Of a DNA stretch of 64,000 bases, positions 1-17,000 are shown piece after piece (positions within the stretch are counted from its first letter, which is position 1; each line of letters opens with the position of its first letter). This DNA is from Atherinomorus stipes (Eukaryota > Chordata > Actinopteri > Atheriniformes > Atherinidae): contig JALJCO010010453.1 of assembly GCA_023101725.1 (NCBI GenBank), positions 62,001 through 126,000 of the forward strand. Reading direction: 5' to 3'. The notes under the pieces are model-generated. The model worked only from the letters and a program-made list of their open reading frames with translations. It was not told the origin of the DNA and searched no databases. Both the position numbers and the translations under genes were made by a program.

Positions 1-2347
1 TGGGCTCCCCAGCCTCCATAGGTGTCCACAATGATTTTGCGACCTGTGAGGCCAGCATCACCCTGTAATAGAGGAAACAAGGTCCCCCAGATTAGTAACT
101 TGCAGGCTAAAAAAAATTTCTTTCAGGCCATTCTCTGATACTTACCTGTGGACCTCCGATGACAAACCGGCCACTGGGCTGCAGGTGGTAGATGGTGTCA
201 TCATCCAAGTAAATGCAAGGAACAACAGTCTTGATGACTTTCTCCTTCAGAGCATCCCTCATTTCTTCCAGGCAGATATCCTCATCATGCTGAACAGAGA
301 TGACAATTGTGTGAACTCGTACAGGAAGCATGGCGCCGCGGTCCTGGCGGTACTGCACGGTAACCTGCAACAGAGGTGAAAATATAAATGAACCAAACAA
401 GATAATCAAAAACAGAATTTACACCAGAACAGAAGTATCAGAAGACAACAGACGTGTCAGAGGTGTGACGATAAAATTGTCGTGATATTTCTCGTTCAAG
501 TGAAAAGTTGTCTTGCAGGTCACCTGTGGGGGCAGTAATGCACCTTTGTAAAATCTAGTCGACTTTGTTGCTATATTTTGAGAGTTTTCAGATCCCTCTA
601 GCAACTTCTCTTTTCTTTTCCCAAAAAAGCGATAACAAATCTAGCAGCTTTTCCTGGTGGTATTGGAGATTTTAAGACTGTTGTGATAGTGTGTATTGTT
701 TACTCTTCTTTAACAGCGGGTTCTCCCGCAGGCCCTTCCCTCCTTTAGAAACACAGAGGCTCATCCTCACCCAGCAGCTGCCTCTGCTCCCAGTTGCAGA
801 GAAGGAAACATGCACCTCTGCTCTATGAACCAGACTGGAAATTAAACGCTCAAATACGCCACTAGCCGATCTCACCCTGTCAGATGCCCATTAATGAAGA
901 GTGTGGAGAAAAATTTGTTTGTCTGCACTCTTCATCCTTTAAGTTAAACGTACTAGAGCATGTTGTACAGTTAATTGAAAACCAAACTAGAGTTTGTCAC
1001 TTGGACTCTGTATTGACAGAGTAGTACATTGAAGTTTTGTACACATTGTTTGTACTTAAAACTAAGAAATATTTAATTCCATTTGTGGAACTGAGTTCAA
1101 CTGTGAAGCTTGTACTTAAGTCATGCATGGTGCAAGTTATAAAACTTTTCTAAATGCACCTGCATTGTTTTGTGACAGTAATATAAAGACAGTTTCTTTC
1201 AAGCCATATTTTGTCATTTTAGTTTTCTCAAAGTAATGTGAAAATATCACCTCTTTCTCATGGACCCAATATTGTGTATTGTCTCATGAGTTGAGGGCAT
1301 CGTCACACCCCTAAAACCTGTACTACCAAAAATTCAATCTGAAGAACCATACCTGTGTCTTTGAGTCTGGCCGCAGCCATGGAAGTGTCCCATTGCGTCT
1401 CAGTTCAGCCATCTTAGCATTCAGCTTGTGGGCTAGTACAACTGTGAGAGGCATGCACTCCTCAGTCTCATCAGTTGCATATCCAAACATCAAACCCTAC
1501 AAAAGGAAGACACATTTAGTCAGACAGAGGGTTGTGGAGTGAGAGAGAATCCTCCACCCCTCCTCAAAAAAAAAAACTGACCTGGTCACCAGCTCCAATA
1601 TCTTCTTCATTGCGGTCAATATGAACACCCTGAGCAATGTCAGGAGACTGCTGCTCCAAGGCCACAAGAACATTGCAGGTCCTATAGTCAAAGCCTGCGC
1701 AAACCAAAATTACAGATCAAGATCAAAAATATTACAGGCAACTTAAGCATAGTCATAAGATACTGCACCTTTGGAAGAGTCATCATATCCAATTTGGCGG
1801 ATGGTGTCACGCACAACTTTCTGATAGTCTACTGAGGCATGAGATGTCACTTCACCTGCCAACAGGATCATCCCCGTCTTGGCTACAGTTTCTGCATTAG
1901 AAAGACAAATGCAAGAAAATAAATGTATGTAGAACTAATCTACCAATATCAAATGCTCATATCTGACTACAGAACGGGAAAAAAAAATTAAAAATGTCCT
2001 TACCACAGGCAACTTTGGCATCGGGGTCCTGCTTGAGATGGGCATCGAGGATTGCATCACTGATCTGATCGCAGATCTTGTCTAGAGAACAAAGATATGA
2101 CGATTAAATGAAAATATGAAGAGAATTTCAAAAAGACTTCGGAGAAGAGGAAACCAACGCAAATCAATTAACTGCAGCTACACCATCAGATCAGATTTAA
2201 TCTCAATGTAAGAGATCAGCGCCACCGGCCAAGTTTGTGTAAAGACATTAGGGCTAGGAGTCTTGGCTCAGTCGCCATTTCAGCAACTGCACGTGTGGTG
2301 AAGGGAACGCGCGCGCTCAACGAGACCGGGACCGGAAACCAGCAAAC

Positions 2348-2386
<39 letters not shown>

Positions 2387-2803
2387 AATCGAGATATCAA
2401 TGAGTTAATTTTATCAGCTCAAATTTAAATATAATACCAACGTGTGTTTGTTTGTTTGGATAGCGCGAAATTTTAGGTCTCCCTGTGCCCCGCGAGCCTA
2501 CAAATACCAGCAGCATCTTAAGCTAGGTAGTAGCGCGTGCTGAAGACCGGCCTAGCTGCATTCACAAAGCAAAGGCCGTAGTGTTCAAATATCAATGTCT
2601 GTTACACACCATCATACGTAAACTGTTTAAACTGACACATCGTAAAAGCAACATAACTAACGCCAATTATTTCGAGAGACTAACTGAAGGACAGCGTGTT
2701 GAGCCTTACCAGGGTGTCCTTCTCCAACCGATTCTGAGGTGAACAAGAAGCAGTCCTCGTCAATAAGGGAGTTATGAAAACCGTTCATCTGTCCGTTCAT
2801 CAT
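1..2803 (-). CDS. mat2a: S-adenosylmethionine synthase, MAT2A type (5' part, cut by window edge)
   Basis: Catalyses ATP + L-methionine to S-adenosylmethionine in the cytosol; the catalytic subunit works as an oligomer. Seven coding exons read on the minus strand with GT-AG borders and matching phases: 2710-2803, 2004-2081, 1769-1891, 1582-1694, 1353-1496, 146-364 and 1-62 (incomplete). Together they give about 277 of the roughly 395 residues normal for the family. Seen in the translation: amino end [10 protein letters not shown], then [11 protein letters not shown] (ATP/methionine-binding loop), [18 protein letters not shown], and [18 protein letters not shown]. The NGQ-NGFH amino end is typical of MAT2A rather than liver MAT1A. 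The start is the first of two adjacent ATGs (2801-2803). Teleosts often keep two mat2a copies and I cannot say which this is. The last exons and 3' UTR lie beyond position 1. Confidence 0.95.
2352..2384. repeat. poly(A) tract in mat2a intron 1
   Basis: An uninterrupted run of 33 A inside intron 1 of mat2a (intron 2082-2709). No retroelement body is recognisable beside it. Confidence 0.9.
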
Positions 2804-3060
2804 TTTAACGACTACTGATGGTATACGTTACGTTGTTTGTTTTTTTCAAACAGATTTAATATTTAATTTAATTAAATGCTTTTCTCTTTAACAGCAGCCT
2901 CTGCCTAGTTCTCAGTGCGTCTCCCGAAGATGACCTCGCTCGTATGCTGTATCGATCCTCATGGCGCAGAGCTCCAGTATTTATTCTGTAAAGTCAGACG
3001 TGCTGACGCAAAGAGGAGGCGGACCTTGCCGTCGAGCCTATCACGGGTTAGTACCAACTG
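2804..3060 (-). promoter_or_regulatory. probable mat2a 5' UTR and core promoter
   Basis: Reading on the minus strand upstream of the mat2a ATG, an AATAAATA TATA-like box covers 2978-2985. That would place transcription start near 2950 and give a 5' UTR of about 150 nt. Further upstream are a TGCGTCA CRE-like half site (around 3001-3012) and a GC-rich CCGCCTCC stretch. A plus-strand open frame over the same bases (2915-3268) looks like chance. The boundaries are inference from motif position only. Confidence 0.4.
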
Positions 3061-3269
3061 TAACCAAGATTGCATTACAGAACCCAGATTTGACAGTAAT
3101 CACGTGTCCACAAAACCTTACATTGAAACGATAATCAATGAGTTGTCAAGTTTTACCTTTAAAGTATTCATTTTCACCTCGTGTTGTTCCAAGAATCACA
3201 GGGACACGAGGAAACATTTAGCTGCTAATTCAACAGAAGCAGTTACACCTTGTGATATGCACCGTTAGA

Positions 3270-4436
3270 TATGCACTAAATCATTTGTGATTTTGCGTTA
3301 TAAAGAATGGGATTTTACACCGTGTTTTCCTCTTTATCCCATCATCTTCGTGAAGTGTTTTGCCATACTAACAAGTGAAAAACCCACTTTTTAACTATCA
3401 TTCAAAACAACCTCAAAATCAAGATCCTTCATTCATTCTTTTTTTCAGCATACAAAGCCTCTATTGTCGTCGCATGTGATGTATTTTATTATTGGTATAA
3501 GTGTACTGAACTAGGGGAGAAATGTTTCATTGCTGCCATTATTAAAGTTTGACACAAACCAGGGCCCATGTAATTTATCTGATAAATTGCATAATTTTTT
3601 TTGCTATCATAAGAATATCATTTTATGCGACTCCCTAGTCACACAGTCAGACTAACTTGAAAATAAATTTACAGCTAAGTGAAAACGGCAGTGGAAAGAG
3701 CATTATGCTGGGATATTGTATCTCAACTCGATTTGATTGTATTGTATGGAAATGCCTCAGGCCTTTTGTGTAATTTGATTTTTTTTTTTTACATCTATTA
3801 TAGTGTAGATGACGAACCTTTAAAGGCCAGGGATGGGCTTAATTAATGTCTTTACCATGGCTTCACTTTGTTTCAACCCTAAGCAAGTTTAACAAACTTA
3901 TTTGTACAAAACAAAATTCAGTAAAAATAAAAACATTCCTGTGGAATTTCAGTTTTGAGACATCACAATTACTCTAAAAATATTAATATATTTATTATTT
4001 ACACAGAAGGGGTTGGTTAAACCATTGTCTGGGGAACATGTTGTAGCAGGTAGTTTCCAACAATGAGATTCAAAGCACCTTGTAATCATGCTTATCATGG
4101 TGACTGCAACATTTTACACCTATTCCACTTAAGATATTCCTCAGAAAGTGAACTGCTACTAATAATTTTTATGTAAACCACACCAGAGAGAGAGAGAAGG
4201 GGGTGCAGGGGGCCAATCAGTATCACCCCATGAAGAACACTGACCAGATGTTATCGGTTTTTAAAGATGCTACAGGTCGTAATGTCTTTCAAGTGATCTC
4301 AACATTCTTTCACGATTATATTGAGAGAAGCTGTTGGGTACAATTAATCATTTGAGACAGAAAAAAAATGATGGTAGCTATGACAGTACTGATGAGGATT
4401 ACCTTTATTACACACTTGTTATCTCCTAGATCCAGA
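3270..4436. other. intergenic, no gene seen
   Basis: AT-rich DNA upstream of mat2a. I see no exon-like frame with splice signals on either strand and no recognisable mobile element. Confidence 0.5.
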
Positions 4437-4440
4437 ACCC

Positions 4441-7167
<2,727 letters not shown>

Positions 7168-8014
7168 TTTATTCATCCCGCTAACATGTGTTGTGCTGTT
7201 GCTACGGGTAGTGTCTGAGCCCGTGAATCCTGGTCTCTTCCTACTTTGGTTCTGTTCTGTTTTTATGCACCCCTGAAAGAAAGTCATTCTTTTTGGGAGG
7301 GGATCATTTAAAATAATCCTTGCATATTACGCGTGATTTAGTCATGTTAGCTAAAATTTCAAAGCAGGGAACGTTCACAAAGCTAGAAAAATACTATGAT
7401 ACTGAGTCAAAATGCATGGCTGTCTCCATTTGCAGAAACTAATATTAGGAATGATTGTTGGTAAGAAAAAAAAATTAGAACGAGCTGATTAGTGTTATTA
7501 CAGATGCAAATTTAAAAACTAAATCAAACAATGAATTTGGGAACAGGGATGTTGTTAATCACGATTCATGTTGCTAATTTGCAGTCTTCCATTCTGACTG
7601 CTTGGTGCATCAGTGCAGATTCAAACCACTGTCTGAAAATAGGCAAGATGTTTCCTAAAGAGCATTAAGTGGCCACTCTTTTAGTCTAGATGAGCATACT
7701 GTAGATCCTTGAGTAATTCCTAATGCAAGGTGTCAACTCCCTGTACTGTCCACACCTGAGAACGGATAAAGGTGGAGGAAACACCAGACAGAGTGAAAGG
7801 TATCAAAATTAAAAACATACAAAGTGCACAGCTTAATACAACAACTCAAGGCCAAGTAATCCATCTGGTCCAACCAGATGACTATTCCTGAAAAGGATGG
7901 CATCAAAAACCGTACATTTTCACTACAGAAAACATACAGCGTAGTGGATGTATGGAATAAAAGACACGACAGTTGGCTATGTGGCCGGTAACAACAGCAG
8001 GACTATGTGGTGAA
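7168..8014 (-). other. inpp5j: probable inpp5j 3' UTR
   Basis: The inpp5j stop codon is at 8015-8017 (minus strand). The first canonical AATAAA signal found downstream on that strand is TTTATT on the plus strand at 7168-7173, so a 3' UTR of about 850 nt is the simplest reading. No transcript evidence is available, and a distal site cannot be excluded. Confidence 0.4.
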
Positions 8015-11000
8015 TCACACTCCTGAATCCTCTGTGCTTTTGCCTACAACACCAGAATCACACTGCTGACTGCTGCTGCCCTCTTCTGGACAACCTGGAG
8101 ACTCACTTTCCATCTTGGTGCCATCAGTAATGTTGAGCTCCTTCATTTTTGCCTGTGTGGGGCTTGTTGAGCGGCTGCCAGAGTGACTACCACTGCCGCT
8201 GCGATGGCGGCGGTGTTTGCTCTTACGTGGACTAGGACTGCGGGACCTCATCTTCATAACAACAGTGCTGTCATCTTCTGAGCTAAAGTCAGAGCTGTCT
8301 GAAGAACTGCTATCATGCTCTAAAGTGGGAAGCTGGATCTGAAGATAAATGAAAAAGAGAAGAAGGGGTCAAATACAGAGATATAGCTGCAAATTGCCAA
8401 GAAAGGGAATGGAAAAAGGTGTAAAGATGCAAATGAGACTATCAGCTGTAATAACATTTGATTGCCATCATCACAAGAAAAAGCAGTGGGTTATGATTAC
8501 CTGAAATGGCTCTGTTACACCCACAATGGTGCTCATATTGTTGCTATAGTAACCCAAGATAAAGTCCCCTGAGCCTTTGGGCAATTCCTCCTCTGTAAAC
8601 ATTACCTAGAAAACAGTTCATCAGAAATTTTGAAATGTGACAGAAAATGATCTCTTAGGAGCACATGACATATGTTCATATTACCTGATGTTCCTGGCGA
8701 AGAAAATCAGCTTCCTCCTGTTTGGCCCACACATATCCGACATAATCTTTGTGGTGCTTGAAACCCACCTATGCAGCAACAATAATATAAAACATAAGTA
8801 CTCGATCAAAAGTGGTGATGCAAAAATATAATTTGACATGAGTTAGTTTGACAAAAAATCAAGCTACCTTGTACAGTCCAATCCAGTCCCAAGAACTACG
8901 AGCATAGTTGGGTGCCAGTTTAAATTTTGTTACAGCATCAGCAATGCTAGTCCACTCATCCTCCACGATGAGTGTCACCAGAGGAATATCCACTTTGTAA
9001 GGGAACTACAAAGAAGCACAATTCAGTTGATATGAAAGTGCTACAAATTGTCAAAACAGCAACTGAACTGTCTACTTGGAGTCGTCTGTCAAAATATCTG
9101 AACAGATGCAGATTTCTAGTCTTTCGTACTACAATTCATATAATTAGCATAAATTGCATTCTAACTTGCCCAAATTATTGCTCAGCAACTTTAGACATTG
9201 TTTAGATATTTTTCAGGTGTTGCTACTGAAACTGTAATCAGCATTATATATGATTACCACCACTATTAAAAACATTTAAAGAGGCAAGCCCTAGTTATGG
9301 TCAACATAACCTCTATATTGTTATTGTACCCAGGTGTATCTAACCTGCAGGGTAAAGATGGAGGAGACTGGTTTGTGGTCACTGACGACGTATTCCATGT
9401 GACTCCGGTAACAATGCTGTGTCACTTTGGTCCCACTGGTCAGCCCTGAAATGGATCCGCGCTTCCCCACGCTTGGAGCGGCAGGTGCTGTGGCTCTTAG
9501 ACGCCACAAGATTCGGTCAGTCCAAGCCGGTTTACGTTTCTTCCCACTAGGAAAGTTGCCAGAGACACAGAGAGGGAGGGAGGAGGCAAATCCTACTTTA
9601 AAATACAGCATAAAGGAAAAACAGGGGATTTTCATGCTCCCTCCAGGATAGAGAGGACCTTTCTTAGAGGAGAACGCAAGCTCTGTGATCTATGGTGAGT
9701 GGCCTAGAATTCATAATAGCACCCCTGGCATCACCAACCTTGTGTCATAAGTGTTTGTTCCAACATCAAACTTGTAGGTGGGAGGGAATTTCAGTGGTCC
9801 TTCTTGGAATCCCTCCAACACAGTCTCACTGTCTTTTGCCATGTTCAGCTGTAAAAATGACAATTAATAGAAATCTCTTACTTAAATGACACACTACTGC
9901 CGGTAAAAAAAAAAAAAAAAAAAAAAAAACCGGTTGGTTTACTCTGCTGCCCTCTGGTGGGAAGAAATAAAACAATTTATAATGAGTTAGCAAACCTTGC
10001 AAGCGTTATGCTTCACTTTAGAGTAAAACGACTTTTAGAGAAAAAATCTAACTGGAAATTCAACATATTGAATACAGATGTTTTCTAAAAATGTGACCCA
10101 ATTAAACATGTAAATTAAATCAGTTCCGATCTATACAGATGAGGTAAAGTACAAGATGTCCTTTTCAAGAAAGTCAGTTGCAGTCAGCTTAAATTTGCTT
10201 TCACAGTCCTCTATTTACATGTAAAATCCACAACCTTAAATTCTTTACCTGATCCTTTTCCCACAACATGGGAAACTTGTTATTATCAATGGCCGATTTC
10301 ACTACTTGCATATCCAGGTCGTCAATGCGGAAATTCAGGTCTCCAAACCAGAAGACCAAACTGGGGAAAAAAAAAAAAACATGTACAATAATATAAAATT
10401 TTAATCTTGAAGATTTAGATCATGGTTGATAGGCTGACTTCTACATTTACTGGAGGTGAGTGGCTCATCATGAAAAAGCTGAGTATCTTCTCCTTGTTCA
10501 AGTCCTTCCATCTAAAAAGTGACTGGTTTTAATAATTAATTGTATTAAGAAAAAAAAATTCAGATAAACACATGGCATTTTCTGTGATGCCTACAACTAT
10601 AAAGTATTTCATGATAAGAGACAGCCCATGTGATGCCAGATAACTGATTCAAATGAAAAGATGCAGCTGTATTAAGGCCAAATATTAAAACATGACTGCT
10701 ACCTTTATCATTTCTTTTTCTTTGCTTTCCAAGCAGAAACCTTAAACACTCTGTGTTTGTGTATGTTTTAATGTGTGCTAACTTACTCATGGTCAAGAAC
10801 CCCTGTGGCAGCCTGCCCCTCAAATTGCTGCTGCTGCAGGATGCTCTCAAAGTCCTCCATGCGCTGCTCAGAGTTCTCCATGTGAGCTGGCAGGTGGCAG
10901 TTGAGGAAGCAGATACTGTGGCCAAACACTGACATGCGGGCACTCACACCGCCTTTATTCCCCTGTAAGATGAACAAACAGAAAAGTTAAGGACTTGATC

Positions 11001-14000
11001 TTACTACGAGATGAACAGCCTTATATTTTGATTTGGTACAAAAATAAATGATAGGCACATTAAAGCAATGCTGGCGGCTGATATAAAAAAAAAGAAGTGT
11101 TTTTATGTGCTTGTCTAACATTTCCCTGCCAACAAAATGAAAAAACGATGAATTGAGTGTTGTCAGTAAAAGAAAAAATATCTAAGGACTGTAATTGCTT
11201 TTATTGTATGTATTTTTCTCTGCCGCAGCAAAACAGGAAGTGTCCTTATTAAAGACTAAACAGTATCAATATTTAATGCAGTGAAGTGCACACCAGGGGA
11301 TGAAATGAGTCATTGGATTCTCTCTTGCTACTCCATCAACTGCTTTGACACATGACAAATTGTGTTCCAGTATAAATTTGAGCTCATAAAAAAGATCATA
11401 AAAAGAGTTAGAGGTTAAATTAATCAGACAGTACAAAAAAGTCAACTGCTATATGATGATAGTCCAACCTGAGATCAAATCACTGTCTTAAAGTAAAATG
11501 CTGCAAACCTCTTTTTCAGCATTAAAAGGTGCTTAAATCAGTTATTGGATTTTTTTTTCTTTTTTTATACGCTGCTTTCCAAGTATTAAGAGGAACTTTC
11601 TGTGAGATAACACTTCTGTCTTTACGCTCGTAAGACTAGATAAAGCAAAATTTGACTTGCAAATTACAAGACCTGATATAACTGAGATGTTCATGCTTTT
11701 GTTCAGTGCCTGAGATCAATATCAGAGTATCGGTGACATCAGTAAAACCGTAAAACTACCACAGATATGTAGTCATTTTTTATGTGTTGCTGAACTTTGT
11801 AAAATTTTCTTAGCACAATGCTGGTCATAGAGTGGTGTCAGTGACCATCTTACCCAGTAACCCCCCAGGCCTGTGCGTGTGGTTTCAGTCTGGACTCCAC
11901 GGAGAAAGGGCAGATGGAAATACTTAGCAAAGATCAGTAGCAACAGCCCCTGCATCCTCTGGGATGTCACCTGAAGGACAAAATGCAAAAAAGGACAGAC
12001 AGAACTAGATAAGGGTTACATAAAATGTCAGAGGAGATATAAGAGAGAACTTTGCATGATTCTTCTATGTAAATTTCACTTGCAAAAGAGCAGAACTGTA
12101 TAAACATAAAATATCGTGGCCCTTTCCTCACATTATCCCCCTTTCTGCCCTCTTGCATTTCCATTGTGCTTTGCAGGAGCCTGTGGCCAAGCTCTCCCAC
12201 TACTTAACATGAAGCCTTGTACATCAAGCTACAGCTACAGCTTGTGGTTTACCCTCCGTGTGGTTTCAAGCTACTTTACAGAAACAGAAACACCTGCATT
12301 TGAAGCACTTCATGTTTAGCTTTTATCTTTTTCACAGTCTTCAAACATCCAGCTCCTTATTGTCCTACATAAGAATGAAATGCAGATCTTGACATTAGTG
12401 CTCCTCTTGCATGAAAAACACTTGAGAAATTTTTGTGCTGTTAAAGATGGGCAGAAATTTGACGCGTGCATTTAAGTGGAGCTAGAATTTGCATGTCAAC
12501 CCCATCCCCAGATATGTACGTCCCCTCCCTCACCCTTTGTCCAGTCGTTTACACATCCCAACCCCCAACCACAGTCTGAAGAAGCGCAATCACACCCGAA
12601 CTGAAATGGCCTGCAGGCAGTAACAGAGGCATACACATCCACGTGACCAAACCCTCATGCTTGTATAGTACAAGGCTATTTGAACGACTTTGTTACGTAA
12701 TGGATGTTACTGAACCGTAAACATGACCAACTTTATTTTCTGGTACGTGTATGGACAAAAGACAGTGAATATTTGTGTATTCGTGTGTTTGTGTTAAGTC
12801 TGAGAAAATGTACCTGTGAGTACTGTAGCTGAATAACATTCTCATCAACATCAGTGAGCACTGCAAGCTCTTCACAAGCAATATTTTGACTTAGAGAAAA
12901 GTTTTTTAAGCCTGAAATGCAGACATGTGTTTGGTCTTGCACAAAAATACATATAAATAAGAAAAAACAAGTTTGATGTAAGCAGGGCAGCCTGGAAATT
13001 TGGAACTGTAAAATAACAGTTTATTTATACCAGTTTCTAATGCAAATGGCCAGAGAAACATCATTCTCTTCTTCCATTGTTCATAACATAATTAAATAAG
13101 CTGTATTTTTATAAGTCTTAAAATTTGATTTGCCTGAAAAAAAAAATTGGCATCGAAAATGCCATGATGTAAAAAACTGAATGGATGGTACATGTTGTCA
13201 TTGGAGATTGTATACTGTACAGTAGCTCACATAAACAGAAATTATGGTGACAATCAGCAGAAACTGCATGGTGAATAGGCAGAAAAAATGTCCTGTAAGC
13301 TCTCTGAAGAGAAGGGCTGATTGAGGAGGCTGTCTTGTGCTTACAGCAGTTGCAGCTTGGACCTGAAAATGGTTTTGTTGTGAACAGACATTCTCAAAGC
13401 AGAGAAAACAGAATGGGAGTCTTTTTGGTATGTGTTTGTCTGCCACTGTCTTATGACTATATAACTTCCTAACATAGCCATGCACCTATGAGCTTGACGT
13501 ACTGTTTGTTGTACTAATATCTACTTGAAGCACAATGAAGTCACATCAAGATGGTTTTTCCAAGGTTTAAACCAGCCTAGCAGACCATGATACAGCTGCA
13601 GGACAGCATCATTCTCACTGTCAGAGGCCCATCAACACTGACAACGACGCAATCCAAAAATAAAACTGCACCCTGGGAGACATTTGTCTAGCACTTCCAG
13701 CTCAACAGCTGATTCACGTGGTCTAGCTCACTATGCCAACTGAGCCAAGCTTTGTTTTGGATGCACCAAGTTCAACACTAACATATTGGATTCCTTACTG
13801 TATTACTTCTTTTGTGTAGGTTTAGCCATTATGGCATTGAGTTTTTTTGCTATAAAAGGTATAAAGAAGGAGACTATAAGAGTTGGTGAGAGCCTCTCTT
13901 TGCATCACTGGTTTGGCAGATAGCAGAAGATAGGAGATATGTTGACATTACACGCCTGTTTGAAATCATCTCCTCATCCATTGCTCAGGGAAAAAAATTG

Positions 14001-17000
14001 TATAGCCAGCAAGAAACAGCACTCAACGCCGATAGCATAGTGTGTACAAATATAAGATGTTTAGCATTTTACTGTGGATGAGATCAGATGTATTTATAGG
14101 AAAAACATTACTGACCAGCACATAACCGAAAGGGCTGAGTCTCTCCATGCAGGCCTCACTCCACTGGTCTGTGAAGAGGACATCTTTCAGTCTTTTGTTA
14201 ATCATAGAATTCACTTCCTGCAGTCTTGGAAAAAAAAAAGACACAAAACAGCAAAAGGGTCAGTCAGAGACACTGATGTGAGAGGAGAAAAGAAAGACTG
14301 ATCATGTAATGCTGGATGAGCAAAATAAGAACTTTGGCCACCATCATTGAGATTGCATACAGCTTTGATGTGAGACAGATGTAGATGACCAAGACCACCA
14401 CATAACACTCACCCAATGATATACATGTCTGTGTTTCCATCACCCACGTTCAGCCCCAGCAGCGAAGTGATGTCATCAGGCGGCGTGGCTGAGCCCACGT
14501 TCCAGGTGATTATGTGTACCCTGTTGGAAGAGAGTGTTACATAAATTCTCTGAAGCACTCAATCTCCTACACACCTCTGCCATAACTTACAGAATGAAAG
14601 TAGAAGTCAAAATGTTAACTACTTTAGATTTTTCCTTTTCAATTTCCCACAACTTTCAGGGTTTTGATTATATTCTTTTTGACTGTATCTATAACTGCAT
14701 TGCAATGAATTGCAATATTAAGTAACAGCCATCTCTGGCTCAAGATACTTAATCTTTTGGATATTTTGTTCACTGGGTAGGTAGTCAGTTTGTTTGCACA
14801 TCTGACATTCCTGTCACTCCAGTAGTGAATCTCATGCTTCATTTCACTTCAACAAGCAAATATAAGGACTTCTCAAACCCTTTTGTGGGTTTTGTTTGTT
14901 CAAGAAATACCTAGCGACCAATCTAGTAGCTCTTTTGAACAAACAATTGACAATTTGGCATCATCACGTATCTGCCAGAGCAGCAATATCTGTTAGTAAG
15001 CTGTCTGTTGTTCTTGTGGTTATTCAGGCAGGCTGTGCGGTATGTGAGACAGAAAAAGTAGGACAATAACTCAATATCAGTCAGTGATTATCGCACATGT
15101 AAATGCAACTACAATACTTCAGGATTAAGATTAATCTTTGACTATTTTGTTTGGCTTACAGCCAAACACACTAAAATTTGGCATTCGGGACAACCCTGGT
15201 TACTACTTATACTGTAACCTGATTTGGTCATGTACATGTATTAGTGTTAACATTGAGGACAAGTTTGCTACGATTCATTTGCAAGCCACATCTAACGTTG
15301 TGTAGAACAAGTCATGCAGTGTTTCACCTTAAGGAGTAGAGACAACCATTTTACAGCTGTTATAAAGTAGATGTGCAGAAATAGAGGGGAATCTGACTGT
15401 GACCCTGAGGATGTCATAAATGCTTATAAAGCAACAGGTAGGTTACTGAAGAGTGCCCTGTTTGCTCTTCTCTTTTACTCAAAATAAAAAGTAAAATAGA
15501 CAATCATCATGATATCTTTAAGAAGATTAGAAGATAGAGATAAGATAGAAGATAGATTAAGAAGATAGAGTCCGGAGTTTTCCCCCAGAAAATAAACGTC
15601 AGATTTGTGCAAGTGAAATCCATCTAAATCTGCACCTTTGGGCCTCTACTCTCGTGGGGTGGTGAGTTTGAATGCAACTCCATCGTCCCCTGTCTGTAAT
15701 TTGCTTTTTCCCTTTGTTTTCGTCTGGTTGGGATGTTCGTCATTGGGGCGTTTCTGGGTAGAGATTTGAGTTTATATGGCCAGCCAATGACAGAGCTAAG
15801 GGCATGACCCTGTGTAGGAATAAGTTTATGATTGGAGCAGACGCCAGTCACTCAAACTCTTGGGGGGGGGGGAAAAAAAAAAAACAGAAAAACAAAAACA
15901 GTGCACGCAGCAGAGAAAAGGAAGTACTCCGCTGTAAGAGCTTCAAGGTAGTGCATGTTGGAAAACCAGAGTTAATATTAGTTTGGCTTTTCCCACTTCC
16001 GAGCTTTGAAGGAGAGGCTTGAAGCTGAATAGGCTGAAGAACGATGCGGCCATTAGCACAAGGGGAGGAGCGCCCAGTTTGAATACTGTTGTTTACAAAC
16101 AGAAACGGGGAGGAACTCCAGACTCTACCTTTAACTAGCATAATTGTCCTAAATCTTCAGCTAATTCAGCAGCTGAGGATCCCCTATGGAGATTATCATC
16201 TATCTTAATTCCACTTCTCATTATTAATTGTCCCACAGGCATTTGTAAAACCAGTTCGTGCTTTTTTAAAGTTCATATCTTGTTAAATGTACTGTGGCAT
16301 TTACATGCAGTGAAAGACTGCATGTAAAGGCCACATAATACTTTGGTTGCAACATTTTTATTTTGCAATATCAAAAATAACAAATGTATGAGTTTTAGAA
16401 ATTGTGTGAAAACAAGCCCATAAGCAGTTTTATTTTGACATTGGAGTGAGCTCAAACTGTTATTCAAGGGTTTCCAGTCACCCAAAAAGCCCTACATTTC
16501 ACACACTGACACAATGACACAGATGGATATTATAGTAGCTGTTCTGTTGATCTCTGCCTTTTCTTGGCCACCCAATTAAAAAACTCCTGGATATGCTCCT
16601 GCTTTGAGATTTAATAATAAAATTGTCTCAGGCCCACCTAAAAAGATCAGGCTATGTAATCCAGAAATGTCTACTTTTATCTACTTCTTTATTAATACTT
16701 CATTATAAAAAATAAATGCTGCGTGTCAAGCCAAGGTGTCAAGCCTAATCTTCCTCAGCTGTCTGAAAATTAGATGCTCTTTGAAAGCATGCTGAGACTA
16801 GAATGTCAAGACAGACACAAAGATCAGGGAACTCACCTAAAATCTTCCACAGTCTGAGGCTGGGTGTCAGCAGTGCCAGCCACAGAGAGGGCTCTGTGTG
16901 AGTGAGGGGCCAGGTGAGGAGGCACTGGCCTGCTGGCAGGTGGTTGAGGGACTGAGGCAGCCCTGACAGGATGGTGACCTGGACCTTTAGGACGTGCCTT

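Noticed and set aside
2915..3268. 117-codon plus-strand frame beside the mat2a promoter
   Set aside because: Overlaps the mat2a 5' UTR and promoter in antisense, with no domain, splice support or recognisable family.
10441..10516. Possible cassette exon in inpp5j (TTTTTAG acceptor, CTCCA/GTAAAT donor on the minus strand)
   Set aside because: At 61 nt it would shift the frame inside the phosphatase domain, and the family has no insertion at this point; the neighbouring exons join perfectly without it.
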